Shown here piece by piece: positions 52,448-62,072 of a DNA stretch of 64,000 nucleotides. The position numbers and the translations under genes are program-made. How positions within the stretch are numbered: the first letter of the stretch is position 1; each line of letters opens with the position of its first letter. Source of the DNA: an uncultured Chloroflexota bacterium (GTDB taxonomy: Bacteria; Chloroflexota; Anaerolineae; Aggregatilineales; Phototrophicaceae); contig CALJKV010000039.1 of NCBI GenBank assembly GCA_937974245.1, forward strand, positions 21,147 to 85,146. Reading direction: 5' to 3'. The notes under the pieces are model-generated. The model was not told the origin of the DNA and ran no database searches. It saw only the letters and a list, made by a program, of their open reading frames with translations.

Positions 52448-54853
52448 GTGACACTCGTTGACCAACCCGTGCGCCGCCATCTGGCCGTGTATGGTTTCTT
52501 CCTGCTGGTCGCCCTGCTGGTGACATGGCCGCTGGTGACGGTATTGGGCAGCGCCTTCGCCGGGTACGCATTTGGCGATGCTCACGAAATGTCCCGCCAT
52601 ATATGGTGGATGAAACACGCCCTGCAAACCGGGCAGCCGCTCTTCTTCCAACCGCTGCTCGGCTACCCCGATGGTATCGAAGGTGTGATTCTGTGGTCAG
52701 ACCCGCTGCAATTCTTCCCCGGTTGGCTGTTCGCGTTCGTCCTGCCGCTGCCCGCTGCCTACAATCTGTTCGTCCTGCTCACGCTGGCACTCAACGGCTG
52801 GGCAGTGTATTTCCTGTTGCGGAAACTCACCGGAAAACACAGCGCCGGATTACTGGGCGGGCTGGTGTTCCTGTCCGCGCCGGTTATGCAGGGGCATCTG
52901 GCCGGGGGACACGGCGGGCTGCTAGTGCAGTGGCCGCTGCCGCTGTACGCCTACGCCTTGCTCCGGTTGCGTGACGGCGGGAAACGCTCGATGCTACTGG
53001 CCGGGCTGCTGTTCGTCCTCGTCCCCCTGGGCCATACGCTGCAACTCATCTACGCGCTGCTGCCGCTGACCGGGTTATGCGCGCTGTCGGCGCTGGCGAC
53101 ACGTGACTGGCGAACACTCCGCCGGGTCGTTATGGTGAGTGTTGCGGGCAGCGCCATCCTGCTGGTTTTCCTGCTGCCGGTGTTCTCCGCCATAGTCGAA
53201 ACCAGCGCATATACGACCGAGAGCGGCGCGGTGGATTTCAGCGCCGATCTGCTCGGTATCCTCACGCCGTCCTTTAATCACCCTCTGTTCGGGGGCTGGG
53301 ACTATACCCACCGCGTCCTGGGAGTCAATATCGTCGAAGGTTCGGCCTACGTGGGGCTGGCTGCCGCGCTGCTGGCCGTCGTTGCCGTCTGGAAACAGCG
53401 TGCCGCCCGCTGGTGGCTGCTGCTGGCGCTGGTTGCCTGGGGGCTGTCGCTGGGGCCGCTGCTCAAGATGTTCAACACACCGGTATCTACGGGTGTGGGC
53501 GACTACCAGACACTGATTCCGCTGCCCTGGGCGCTGGTCGAAAATTGGCCGCTCTTTAACCTGGCGCGGACGCCGGGACGTTTTGGGTTCGTCCTGGCGC
53601 TGGCGGTGGCTGTCCTGGCCGGGTACGGTTGGGCGGTGGTGGAAAAGCAGTTTGCCGGTATGAGAAGAGAGAGTCTGCGCCCATCCTACGCACTGAATCG
53701 GGTACGGACGCCCTATAGGGTATCATTCCTTCTCCTCCTTATCATGGCATTCACATTGTGGGAATACCAGTCATTCTGGCCGCTGCCCACGATGCCAGCG
53801 GACATCCCCCCGGAAGTAGCGGCACTGTCAGAACGCAGCAATATTCGCGCCGTGTTCAACCTCCCGTGGGATAACGTGCTGGCAGCCAAAGACGCGCTCT
53901 ACCTGCAAACCGCCCACGTGCTGCCGATGATCGCCGGGCAGGTCACGCGGCGCACGCCCGTTAGTCCGGCAAAACTGGCACTGCTGGCGACACTCGACCC
54001 GGCACTGCTCAACCAGGCCGGCGCGGACGTGGTAATTATCCACCGCCAGTACGACCCGGAAGAGACACTCTACGAGGCGGCGCGGGCGCGGTTGGGCGAA
54101 CCGTTTTACCGTGATGACCGTTATACCCTGTTCGATACACCGAAGACGGACATGCCGCCCGGCTTCACTGCGCTATATACTGCCCCGGATGTCGCGGCCT
54201 ATGTGCCTGAATCGGGCTGGATGGACTACCGCGCCACCTTTGACGCCACCGGGCAAGAGGCGGTGCTGCTGCTGGACGGCACGCCGGTCTACCGTATGGT
54301 AGTGGACGGTGAGATGCCGCTGCACCTCGCGTTCCCACTGCCGCCCGGTTATCACCAGATTGCCCTGGCCGTTGACCCGCCCTGCCCGGCGCAGGTCACA
54401 CCACCGCTGTATTGTCCGACGCTATCACTGACCAGTACGCTGCAAATGGCCTTCACCCCGGTGGAATTCCCTGAAGTCGTGCAGTTCAGCGATGGTATAC
54501 GCCTCCTGAACGCGGGTCTGCTGGATGTGGACGCGAGTCGAATCACTGCCGCAATGCATTGGGTGTCCGGCACGCCACGCAGCGACCAGGATGTGCGCTT
54601 TGTGCATGTAGTGGATTCTACGGGAACGCTCGTCACCCAGGATGACCACACGCTGGGGACGATGGCTGCCGGAGAAGAACGGCTCGACCTCGTGACCATC
54701 ACGCTACCGGATGATCTGCCCCCGGGTGAGTACCGGGTGTATGCCGGGTGGTACACTTTCACCGGGCCGGATACGATTCGCGGGTTCGATGTTCTGTCGG
54801 ATGTCCCCGGCGCGGCGGAGATGCGGGCGCTCATTGGCGGGTTCAGGCGCTGA
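52448..54853 (+). CDS. Large polytopic membrane protein (glycosyltransferase-C/YfhO-like)
   Basis: 801 aa from a GTG with TGAGGT seven bases upstream; a TTG two codons earlier is the alternative. Residues 1-440 hold about eleven hydrophobic segments, with an early periplasmic loop containing GDAHEMSRHIWWMKHALQTG. This resembles the GT-C type membrane transferases and the PMT/YfhO groups, with acidic-His pairs in the first large loop. Residues 450-801 are a soluble domain with no recognised family. The function is probably transfer of a sugar from a lipid carrier to a surface polymer. This is a fold-level guess. Confidence 0.6.
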   Translation: MTLVDQPVRRHLAVYGFFLLVALLVTWPLVTVLGSAFAGYAFGDAHEMSRHIWWMKHALQTGQPLFFQPLLGYPDGIEGVILWSDPLQFFPGWLFAFVLPLPAAYNLFVLLTLALNGWAVYFLLRKLTGKHSAGLLGGLVFLSAPVMQGHLAGGHGGLLVQWPLPLYAYALLRLRDGGKRSMLLAGLLFVLVPLGHTLQLIYALLPLTGLCALSALATRDWRTLRRVVMVSVAGSAILLVFLLPVFSAIVETSAYTTESGAVDFSADLLGILTPSFNHPLFGGWDYTHRVLGVNIVEGSAYVGLAAALLAVVAVWKQRAARWWLLLALVAWGLSLGPLLKMFNTPVSTGVGDYQTLIPLPWALVENWPLFNLARTPGRFGFVLALAVAVLAGYGWAVVEKQFAGMRRESLRPSYALNRVRTPYRVSFLLLLIMAFTLWEYQSFWPLPTMPADIPPEVAALSERSNIRAVFNLPWDNVLAAKDALYLQTAHVLPMIAGQVTRRTPVSPAKLALLATLDPALLNQAGADVVIIHRQYDPEETLYEAARARLGEPFYRDDRYTLFDTPKTDMPPGFTALYTAPDVAAYVPESGWMDYRATFDATGQEAVLLLDGTPVYRMVVDGEMPLHLAFPLPPGYHQIALAVDPPCPAQVTPPLYCPTLSLTSTLQMAFTPVEFPEVVQFSDGIRLLNAGLLDVDASRITAAMHWVSGTPRSDQDVRFVHVVDSTGTLVTQDDHTLGTMAAGEERLDLVTITLPDDLPPGEYRVYAGWYTFTGPDTIRGFDVLSDVPGAAEMRALIGGFRR

Positions 54854-54940
54854 TCAGGGTTGGTTAAACAGCGGTATTAAGCGCTATTATCATGCTCGAA
54901 CGCTGCAACCTGAATAGCGCCCATTATGAATATAACCGAA

Positions 54941-56332
54941 TCATCTGCGCTGATTAAGCTGTTGAAGCTGGTCGTCTATGAAAGAGGCGATTCCGGCTGT
55001 TGTCAGGTCACTGATATCAGAAACGGGCATATTGGGGGACTGTCCCGCAAGAACCTGGCGTGCCGCTTCCCAGGTGCGCCGTGCCCGGTCAAGCTGCCCG
55101 GCCTGGGCGTAGAGATGCCCCAGGATAGAGGCGGCTAACGGATGACCCTGCTGGCAGTAGAGCGCGGATTGCAGTTCCCCCTGGGCGGCTTTTTCCTCGT
55201 TCGCTTCCAGGAACAGCAGCGCCCGCAAATAATGGGCGTCCGCCAACAGCGCATCCAGCCGCAGCGCCGTATCGAGGTGCGCGTGGGCTTCCGGCAGCGC
55301 CTGGCGATTGGCGAAGATGGTCGCTAGCAGCAGGTGAACCGCAGCGTGTTCGGGCTGCTGCTCCAACAGCCGCGCCAGAATGCGCTCCGCTTGGTCATAG
55401 TGCTTGGCACGCAGCGCAGCCACGGCTTCAGTGTAGCCTTCCAACGGGGCGGGCGGCGACGTTCTGAAGGGTGGCACCCGGGGTGCGTCGGGCACAGTGT
55501 GAATTGTGAACGGTTCTTCCGCTTTCTGAGCCGGACGCTGGTAAACCACCGTACCCGGAAATACGTGTGTCACCCAGCGCTCACGCTCTGAGTGAATGAC
55601 TTCCGCTTCCCCCAGGAACAGCCATCCGCCAGGTTTGAGTGCTCCCAGGAGAATCGCTTCGGCCTGCTGAATGTGCGGCTCATCAAAGTACAACAGCACA
55701 TTTCGGCAGAATATCACGTCAGCCTGCGAAAGTGGTGGCCCAGCCAGCAGATTCGCATGGCGGAATGACACCATATCCAGGATTTCAGGGCGCAGTTGGA
55801 AGCCCTGCGGTGTCTTGCTGAAATACTGCTGCCTCAGCCCCTCGTCGTTATGCCGGAATGACCATTGGCGATAGTGCCCCTGGTGGGCGGCGTCCAGGGC
55901 ATGGGCGTTGATGTCGGTTCCAATCAGGTTGAGAGACCATCGTGACACGTCCAACAGCAGTTCGCGCAGCACCATCGCAATCGAATACGGTTCTTGCCCG
56001 GTTGCACAACCCGCACTCCAGATATTCAGGGTTAGATCGCCGCTTTGCCGACGCTGTTGGATAATCTCCGGCAGAATACGCTGGGTGAGGAGTTGAAAGT
56101 GTGCCTGATTGCGGTAAAAATAGGTTTCACCAATTGTAACCGCATCAACCAATGCCTGCCATTCTGCAACGGTTTCCGGTGCGGTTTGCAGACGGCGCAA
56201 AAAGGCTTCCGGTGTTCCCTGAACCAGTTCGGGCAGCGCGGCCTCCAGGCTGGCGCGAAGTTGGTCGTTCGCCGCCAGGCCCACACGCTGTTCAATGAGG
56301 CGGCTCAATCGCGATAGAAAGGTCGTATCCAT
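54941..56332 (-). CDS. CheR-type methyltransferase with TPR repeats
   Basis: 463 aa. Residues 1-270 are a CheR methyltransferase: N-terminal helical subdomain, ETYFYRNQAHFQLL, the SAM motif IWSAGCATGQEPYSIAM, NLIGTDINAHAL, and VIFCRNVLLYFDEPHIQQAEAIL. Residues about 300-440 are TPR-like helices (YTEAVAALRAKHYDQAERILARLLEQQPEHAAVHLLLATIFA). Such proteins methylate chemoreceptor-like glutamates. No CheB, CheA or receptor gene is nearby, so the target is not evident. Confidence 0.9.
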   Translation of the reverse strand: MDTTFLSRLSRLIEQRVGLAANDQLRASLEAALPELVQGTPEAFLRRLQTAPETVAEWQALVDAVTIGETYFYRNQAHFQLLTQRILPEIIQQRRQSGDLTLNIWSAGCATGQEPYSIAMVLRELLLDVSRWSLNLIGTDINAHALDAAHQGHYRQWSFRHNDEGLRQQYFSKTPQGFQLRPEILDMVSFRHANLLAGPPLSQADVIFCRNVLLYFDEPHIQQAEAILLGALKPGGWLFLGEAEVIHSERERWVTHVFPGTVVYQRPAQKAEEPFTIHTVPDAPRVPPFRTSPPAPLEGYTEAVAALRAKHYDQAERILARLLEQQPEHAAVHLLLATIFANRQALPEAHAHLDTALRLDALLADAHYLRALLFLEANEEKAAQGELQSALYCQQGHPLAASILGHLYAQAGQLDRARRTWEAARQVLAGQSPNMPVSDISDLTTAGIASFIDDQLQQLNQRR

Positions 56333-56379
56333 GTAAGTCCGGTCGGAGCATAGCGAACAATGAGCCTATTATACAAAAA

Positions 56380-56406
56380 GGGTGAGGCTCATGATACGCC
56401 TCACCC
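56380..56406 (-). terminator. Terminator of the sulfite-oxidase-like gene
   Basis: GGGTGAGGC / GCCTCACCC, 9-bp stem with a 9-base loop. On the minus strand it is followed by TTTTTGTATAAT, a good T-tract. It lies 14 bases after the stop of the molybdoenzyme. Confidence 0.75.
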
Positions 56407-56420
56407 CGCTGCGCCCCGGA

Positions 56421-57035
56421 CTAGAACCGCCCGTTATGCTGGAAACGCTGCTCCTGCCAGGGATCGCCCGTGTTATGGTAGCCACCGCGCTCCCAGAAGC
56501 CGGGCTTATCCACCGGGCTGAATTCCAGCGCCCGCAGGAATTTGGCGCTCTTCCAGAAGTAGAGTTTCGGCACCAATGTCCGCAGCGGGCCGCCGTGATC
56601 GGGTTCCAACCAGTCGCCAGCATACTTATACGCCAGCAGCACATCGTCGTCCAGCATAGCCTCAAAAGGTGTATTAGTGGTATAGCCATAATCACAATGC
56701 GCGATCACGAATTTGGCCGACGGTTTGACGCCGAACAGGTTCATGAAGTCGCGGAATAGCACACCTTCCCACTGTGTATCGAACTTGCTCCAGCGCGTCA
56801 CACAATGAATATCGGTGGTGATCGTCGCCGTTGGGATTTCCAGGAATTCCGCCCAGCTCCAGCGCATCTCGTTTTCGACCTCGCCAAATACACGCAAGTC
56901 CCAGGTTGCCGGGTCGAACGGTGGATTCGGCCCATAAGTCAGCACGGGGAACTTATTCGTCAACGATTGTCCGGGTGGCAGACGCTTGTCTTTCTTCATC
57001 TGTTCTTCTTCTTGTCGCCGCTTGAGAATATTCAT
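56421..57035 (-). CDS. Sulfite oxidase-like molybdoenzyme (YedY/MsrP-like fold, no signal peptide)
   Basis: 204 aa, one molybdopterin domain. The molybdenum-ligand cysteine is in TTDIHCVTRWSKFDTQWEGV. The C-terminal part (YAGDWLEPDHGGPLRTLVPKLYFWKSAKFLRAL) is the family's pterin-binding end. There is no Tat or Sec signal, unlike MsrP. The enzyme is thus probably cytoplasmic, and the substrate is unknown. It has its own terminator, and no MsrQ-type haem partner is adjacent. Confidence 0.88.
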   Translation of the reverse strand: MNILKRRQEEEQMKKDKRLPPGQSLTNKFPVLTYGPNPPFDPATWDLRVFGEVENEMRWSWAEFLEIPTATITTDIHCVTRWSKFDTQWEGVLFRDFMNLFGVKPSAKFVIAHCDYGYTTNTPFEAMLDDDVLLAYKYAGDWLEPDHGGPLRTLVPKLYFWKSAKFLRALEFSPVDKPGFWERGGYHNTGDPWQEQRFQHNGRF

Positions 57036-57190
57036 CCAACACCATCCTTACGCTTCACATACCTTTGGACAAGATACCCCTCATTATATCGGATATTCTT
57101 GCGGATTCATTACCCGGGGTAAAGTGAACACTCATCTACCTTTCAGGGATGGCAGTGACAGCCGTTAGCAGACAGCGTGACATTCCTCAG

Positions 57191-57219
57191 CTAACATTAA
57201 CCGCCAGACCGACTATAAT
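57191..57219 (+). promoter_or_regulatory. Candidate hyp operon promoter
   Basis: CTAACA, a 17-bp spacer, then a perfect TATAAT, 66 bases upstream of the hypA ATG. The -35 matches four of six bases. Confidence 0.55.
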
Positions 57220-57284
57220 TTTGTTGATAGTGATTTATTTTAATGTTTCGTCATTTCTGCGAGGAGTAATGTCAGGCCCAGAAC

Positions 57285-57638
57285 ATGCATGAGCTTTCTG
57301 TCACCCAGAGTATCTTGGAGATCGCGCTGCGCTATGGCAACCAGAACAGTGCGGAGCGTATCACGCACTTGTACCTGGTGATTGGTGATCTTTCTTCCAT
57401 CATTGATGATTCAATCCAGTTTTACTGGGACATCATCAGCCGGGGAACGATAGCGGAGGGCGCAACACTGCATTTTCAACGGGTGCCGACTCGCATGGTG
57501 TGTTTTGAGTGCAATCATACCTATCTGCCGGAGCGAGGCACACTGGCCTGCCCAAACTGCAACAGCATTCGTGTGCAGGTATCTGCCGGGGATGAATTCC
57601 GCCTGGACGCGCTCGATATTGAAACAGACGACGACTAA
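57285..57638 (+). CDS. hypA: Hydrogenase nickel incorporation protein HypA
   Basis: 117 aa, full length. It starts with the nickel-binding MHELSVTQSILEIAL (H2 and E3) and carries the structural zinc site CFECN ... CPNCN. HypA delivers nickel to the hydrogenase large subunit with HypB. It is the first gene of the hypA-C-B-F-D-E operon. Confidence 0.95.
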   Translation: MHELSVTQSILEIALRYGNQNSAERITHLYLVIGDLSSIIDDSIQFYWDIISRGTIAEGATLHFQRVPTRMVCFECNHTYLPERGTLACPNCNSIRVQVSAGDEFRLDALDIETDDD

Positions 57639-57674
57639 CGACGAAACACGAATGAACGGAAAGGAAGGCAACCG

Positions 57675-57986
57675 ATGTGTCTGGCGATACCGGGGAAAAT
57701 CACCGAAATTTATGAACATGCTGGTTTGTCGATGGGCAAAGTGGATTTTGGCGGGATTGTCAAAGAAGTGTGTCTCGCCTATCTGGAAGACCCGAAGGTG
57801 GGCGACTACACGTTGATTCATGTCGGATTTGCCATCAGCAAAGTAGACGAAGAAGAAGCCTTCCAGACATTGGAACTGCTGCGCCAGATGGGTGAACTCG
57901 ACGCCGAGTTAGGCCTGGATGTGGCCGAATCGCTGGAAGCGAGGCCGAACACCGGCCCCAATGATGCGGAGATAAGTGGAAACTAA
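57675..57986 (+). CDS. hypC: Hydrogenase assembly chaperone HypC/HupF family
   Basis: 103 aa. The N-terminal motif MCLAIPGKITEI places the catalytic Cys at position 2. HypC carries the Fe(CN)2CO unit from HypD to the large subunit. AAGGAAGG seven bases upstream is a strong ribosome-binding site. The C-terminal 30 residues are acidic and longer than in the shortest HypC proteins. Confidence 0.94.
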   Translation: MCLAIPGKITEIYEHAGLSMGKVDFGGIVKEVCLAYLEDPKVGDYTLIHVGFAISKVDEEEAFQTLELLRQMGELDAELGLDVAESLEARPNTGPNDAEISGN

Positions 57987-57989
57987 CCT

Positions 57990-58655
57990 ATGAAGACGAT
58001 ACAAGTATCAGTTGTTGAGGAAATCCTCTCAGCCAACGATCAGCTTGCAGTACAGAATCAGCGCCTGCTGGATGACGCGGGTGTGTTTGCCATCAACATC
58101 ATGTCGTCGCCCGGCGCGGGCAAAACCAGTACCATCGTGGCGACCCAGAACTTACTCAAAGACCGGCTGCGCCTGGGCATGGTAGATGGTGACATTGCCA
58201 CCACGATTGACGCCGACCGCGCTGCCGCCGCCGGGATGCAGGCTATCCAGATTAACACCGGCGGTAATTGCCACCTCGATGCGGTGATGCTCTCAACCGC
58301 CCTCAGGGAAATGAAACTTGACGAGGTGGACCTCATCATCGTGGAAAATGTTGGCAACCTCATCTGCCCGTCCAGCTTCAAACTCGGCACACATCGCAGC
58401 GTGTTGATTGCCAGCATCCCGGAAGGTGATGACAAACCGTACAAGTATCCGCCCATGTACCGGGGCGTAGATGCCGTCATCATCAACAAAGTGGATTTGC
58501 TGCCTTACGTCAAATTCAATATGGACTACTTCATCGCGGGCATTGAGATGCTCAACCCCGGTGTAAAGACATTCCCGATTTCGTGTGTCACGGGCGAAGG
58601 CCTGACAGACTGGACGGACTGGCTCTACGAGCAGGTCGCCCAGAACCGGCGGTAA
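57990..58655 (+). CDS. hypB: Hydrogenase maturation GTPase HypB
   Basis: 221 aa. P-loop SSPGAGKTS, the metal-binding Cys-His region GGNCHLDAVM, LIIVENVGNLICP, and INKVDLLPY as the G4 motif. The high-affinity N-terminal CxxCGC nickel site and the His-rich stretch seen in some HypB proteins are missing, so nickel storage is unlikely. It lies 3 bases after hypC. Confidence 0.95.
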   Translation: MKTIQVSVVEEILSANDQLAVQNQRLLDDAGVFAINIMSSPGAGKTSTIVATQNLLKDRLRLGMVDGDIATTIDADRAAAAGMQAIQINTGGNCHLDAVMLSTALREMKLDEVDLIIVENVGNLICPSSFKLGTHRSVLIASIPEGDDKPYKYPPMYRGVDAVIINKVDLLPYVKFNMDYFIAGIEMLNPGVKTFPISCVTGEGLTDWTDWLYEQVAQNRR

Positions 58656-58679
58656 GCGACGAATAGGGGCAATGTGGTT

Positions 58680-60950
58680 ATGGGTAAAGCGATTCATATC
58701 ACCGGCGTGGTACAGGGGGTGGGCTTCCGCCCCTTTGTTTACAATCTCGCCTTGCGGCATGGGCTGGTCGGGTGGGTACGCAACACCTCCGCGGGAGTAG
58801 ATATCCGTGCCGAAGGGGCACCGGAAGCGCTGCAGGCCTTCGTCGCCGCGCTGACTACTGAAGCGCCGCCGCTGGCACGCATAGACCGGCTAACAGCGGA
58901 TGACATTGCGGCGGAGACTTACTCTGCCTTTGAAATCCACCTCAGTGCAGCGGTAGAGGGGGCTTTCCAGCCCATCTCCGCCGATATCGCCATCTGCGAT
59001 AATTGCCTCCGCGAACTGCGCGACCCGAAGGACCGCCGTTATCGCTATCCTTTCATCAACTGTACCCACTGCGGGCCACGTTTCACGCTCATTAAAGATA
59101 TTCCTTATGACCGCCCGCTCACAACAATGGCAGATTTCCCGCTTTGCCCGGACTGCGCCGCCGAATACCACGACCCGGCTGACCGCCGCTTTCACGCCCA
59201 ACCGGTGGCCTGCCCGGAGTGTGGGCCGGAGGTGTGGCTTGAACATGACGGCAGACATTTGCACGGCGACCATGCAATCCGGGGGACGGCTGCCCTGTTA
59301 GGACAGGGATACATCGTCGCCATTAAGGGATTGGGCGGCTTTCACCTGGCGTGTGATGCTACCAATCCGATTGCCGTCGCTGAGCTGCGCCGCCGCAAAG
59401 GACGCGCTGCCAAACCGTTCGCGCTCATGATGGCTGACCTTGATATGATCCGGCAGCACTGTGCCGTATCAGAAACCGAAGCACGGCTGCTGAAGTCGTC
59501 TGCCAGCCCGATTGTGCTGCTTTACCACCGCGCGGACAGCGCCCAGATTGCACCGGAAGTCGCGCCCGGACAGACGACACTCGGCGTCATGCTGCCATAT
59601 ACGCCGCTGCATGTCTTGCTCATGGATGAGGGTCTGCCGCCGCTTGTGATGACCAGCGGCAACCTTTCCGAAGAGCCAATTGTGACGGATAACGCCGACG
59701 CCCGCGAGCGACTGGCCGGGCTGGCCGATGCCTTCCTGATGCACAACCGTGATATCCACATTCGCACTGACGACTCGGTGATGCGCATCTTTGAGGATGG
59801 TGAACTCCCGCTGCGGCGGTCACGCGGCTACGCGCCTTACCCGGTGCGTCTGCCCTTCGATCTGCCGCCGGTGCTGGCGGTGGGTGGGGAACTCAAGAAC
59901 ACCTTCTGCCTCACACGGGATACCTACGCTTTTATGAGTCACCATATCGGCGATATGGATAACTATGAAACCTTGCAGTCATTTGAGAGCGGCGTAACCC
60001 ACTTCGAGCGACTCTTCCGCATCACGCCGGAAATCATCGCCTACGACCTGCACCCTGACTATCGGACAACCCGCTACGCCCAGGGACGGGTGGCAGAGGC
60101 GGGTATCCCGGCGGTGGTCGTGCAGCACCACCATGCCCATATCGCGGGAGTGATGGCTGAACACGGTTTGACCGGAGAACACCCGGTTATCGGCGTGTGT
60201 TTTGACGGCACGGGATACGGCACCGACGGTACGATCTGGGGTGGGGAATTCCTGATTGCGGATTACGCCGGGTTTGAGCGCCCCGCCTATCTCAAGCCGG
60301 TGCGCCTGCCCGGTGGCGACGCTGCCACCCGCAAACCCGCCCGCATTGGCCTCAGCTATCTGCTGGCTTCATCGGTCTCGCCGGATGACACTCTGCCGCC
60401 ACTGTCCGCGCTCTCCGCAGCCGAACACCGCACTGTTAGAATCCAGTCGGAACGTGGGCTGAATGCGCCACTCACATCGAGCATGGGGCGGCTCTTTGAC
60501 GCGGTATCCTCCCTGGTAGGTATCTGCCAGGTGGCAACCTACGAAGGCCAGGCGGCGATTGAGCTAGAAACGGCGGTTGACCCGATGGAAACGGGCACGT
60601 ATGCTTTCGGCATGCATAACCCGCAGATTGACAGTGCGCCGGTTATCCGGGGTGTGGTGGCCGACTGGCAGGCCGGGCTGTCGCCGTCCGTCATTGCAGC
60701 ACGGTTTCATAACAGCGTCGCCGCTATGATCCGCGATGTCTGCCTGCGCCTGCAAGCGCGTTATGGTCTGCATGAAGTGGCGTTGAGCGGCGGAGTCTTC
60801 CAGAACGTGAGGCTGTTGGGCAAAACACTGCCATTACTGCGGGATGCAGGGTTCACCGTGTACACACACCGGCTCGTCCCACCCAATGACGGTGGGCTGG
60901 CACTCGGCCAGGCAGTGATCGCCGCATTTAGTGCTAAGCAAAAAGGGTAA
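58680..60950 (+). CDS. hypF: Carbamoyltransferase HypF
   Basis: 756 aa from the ATG; an in-frame GTG at 58674 fits the GGGG ribosome-binding site about equally. Domain order: acylphosphatase (residues 1-90, VVQGVGFRPFVYNLA), zinc fingers with four CxxC pairs (CDNC, CTHC, CPDC, CPEC), YrdC-like domain (GLGGFHLACDATN), and the Kae1-like carbamoyltransferase domain (QHHHAHIAGVMAEHG, GVCFDGTGYGTDGTIWGGEF). It makes the cyanide ligand precursor with HypE. Confidence 0.95.
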   Translation: MGKAIHITGVVQGVGFRPFVYNLALRHGLVGWVRNTSAGVDIRAEGAPEALQAFVAALTTEAPPLARIDRLTADDIAAETYSAFEIHLSAAVEGAFQPISADIAICDNCLRELRDPKDRRYRYPFINCTHCGPRFTLIKDIPYDRPLTTMADFPLCPDCAAEYHDPADRRFHAQPVACPECGPEVWLEHDGRHLHGDHAIRGTAALLGQGYIVAIKGLGGFHLACDATNPIAVAELRRRKGRAAKPFALMMADLDMIRQHCAVSETEARLLKSSASPIVLLYHRADSAQIAPEVAPGQTTLGVMLPYTPLHVLLMDEGLPPLVMTSGNLSEEPIVTDNADARERLAGLADAFLMHNRDIHIRTDDSVMRIFEDGELPLRRSRGYAPYPVRLPFDLPPVLAVGGELKNTFCLTRDTYAFMSHHIGDMDNYETLQSFESGVTHFERLFRITPEIIAYDLHPDYRTTRYAQGRVAEAGIPAVVVQHHHAHIAGVMAEHGLTGEHPVIGVCFDGTGYGTDGTIWGGEFLIADYAGFERPAYLKPVRLPGGDAATRKPARIGLSYLLASSVSPDDTLPPLSALSAAEHRTVRIQSERGLNAPLTSSMGRLFDAVSSLVGICQVATYEGQAAIELETAVDPMETGTYAFGMHNPQIDSAPVIRGVVADWQAGLSPSVIAARFHNSVAAMIRDVCLRLQARYGLHEVALSGGVFQNVRLLGKTLPLLRDAGFTVYTHRLVPPNDGGLALGQAVIAAFSAKQKG

Positions 60951-60953
60951 ACC

Positions 60954-62072
60954 ATGAAACACCTGGATGAATACCGTGATGGCGACATCACCCGGCGCTT
61001 GCTCGCCGAGATTGCCGCGACAGTAACGCGCCCCTGGCACATTATGGAAGTCTGTGGCGGCCAAACCCACTCGATTCTCAAGAGCGGGCTGGATCAACTC
61101 CTGCCACCGGAAGTCGAACTGATTCACGGGCCGGGCTGTCCGGTGTGTGTGACGCCGCTGGAACTGATTGACAAAGCGGTGAAAATCGCCGCGATGCCGA
61201 ACGTTATTTTCACCTCTTACGGTGATATGCTGCGCGTCCCAGGCTCGGAGAAAGACCTGTTCAGTGTGAAGGCTGCCGGGGGCGACGTGCGCATGGTCTA
61301 CTCACCACTGGATGCGCTCAAGATGGCGCAGGCCAACCCGGATAAAGAGGTCGTGTTCTTCGCTGTGGGCTTCGAGACCACCGCCCCGGCCAACGCCATG
61401 TCGGTCTACCAGGCCAAAGCTCTCGGCGTGAACAACTACTCGGTGCTGGTTTCGCACGTCACGGTACCGCCGGTCATTTCCGCACTGCTGGAAAGCACGG
61501 ATGTGCGGGTAGATGGGTTCCTCGCGCCGGGACACGTCAACGCTGTGATGGGCTACTGGGAATACGAAATCCTGGCGGCGAAATACGGTGCGCCGATGGT
61601 AGTGACCGGTTTCGAGCCGGTTGACCTGGCGAAAGGCATCCTCATGACGGTCAAACAACTTGAGGAAGGGCGCGGCGAAGTCGAAAACGCCTATTCACGC
61701 ACCGTCACCCGTTCGGGTAATGTGCCTGGGCAAAAGATCATCAACGAGGTGTTTCAACTGTGTGACCGCAAATGGCGCGGCATTGGCATGATCCCCATGA
61801 GCGGCTACTGCCTGCGCGAAGCGTTCCAGGCCTACGACGCCGAACGGCGCTTCCCGGAGGTGCAGACGATCACCACCGAAGAGTCGGCGCTGTGCATCAG
61901 CGGTTTGATCTTGCAGGGGTTGAAGAAGCCTCACGAATGCCCGGCCTTCGGCAAGGAATGTACGCCGCAGTCCCCGCTGGGCGCGACAATGGTCTCATCG
62001 GAAGGCGCGTGTGCCGCTTATTACCGCTATGGGCGTTTCCAGGCGGCGCTGGCCGAGGAGAAACAGTCATGA
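60954..62072 (+). CDS. hypD: Fe-S scaffold protein HypD
   Basis: 372 aa. The motifs [17 protein letters not shown] and [14 protein letters not shown] hold the iron-binding cysteines. C-terminal cysteines in [11 protein letters not shown] and [12 protein letters not shown] bind the [4Fe-4S] cluster. HypD assembles the Fe(CN)2CO centre with HypC. Its stop overlaps the hypE start (ATGA). Confidence 0.96.
   Translation: MKHLDEYRDGDITRRLLAEIAATVTRPWHIMEVCGGQTHSILKSGLDQLLPPEVELIHGPGCPVCVTPLELIDKAVKIAAMPNVIFTSYGDMLRVPGSEKDLFSVKAAGGDVRMVYSPLDALKMAQANPDKEVVFFAVGFETTAPANAMSVYQAKALGVNNYSVLVSHVTVPPVISALLESTDVRVDGFLAPGHVNAVMGYWEYEILAAKYGAPMVVTGFEPVDLAKGILMTVKQLEEGRGEVENAYSRTVTRSGNVPGQKIINEVFQLCDRKWRGIGMIPMSGYCLREAFQAYDAERRFPEVQTITTEESALCISGLILQGLKKPHECPAFGKECTPQSPLGATMVSSEGACAAYYRYGRFQAALAEEKQS

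Noticed and set aside
61772..62068. N-terminal extension of hypE inside hypD
   Set aside because: HypE proteins begin near the MGHGSGGK motif region; the ATGA overlap with hypD is the normal operon arrangement.
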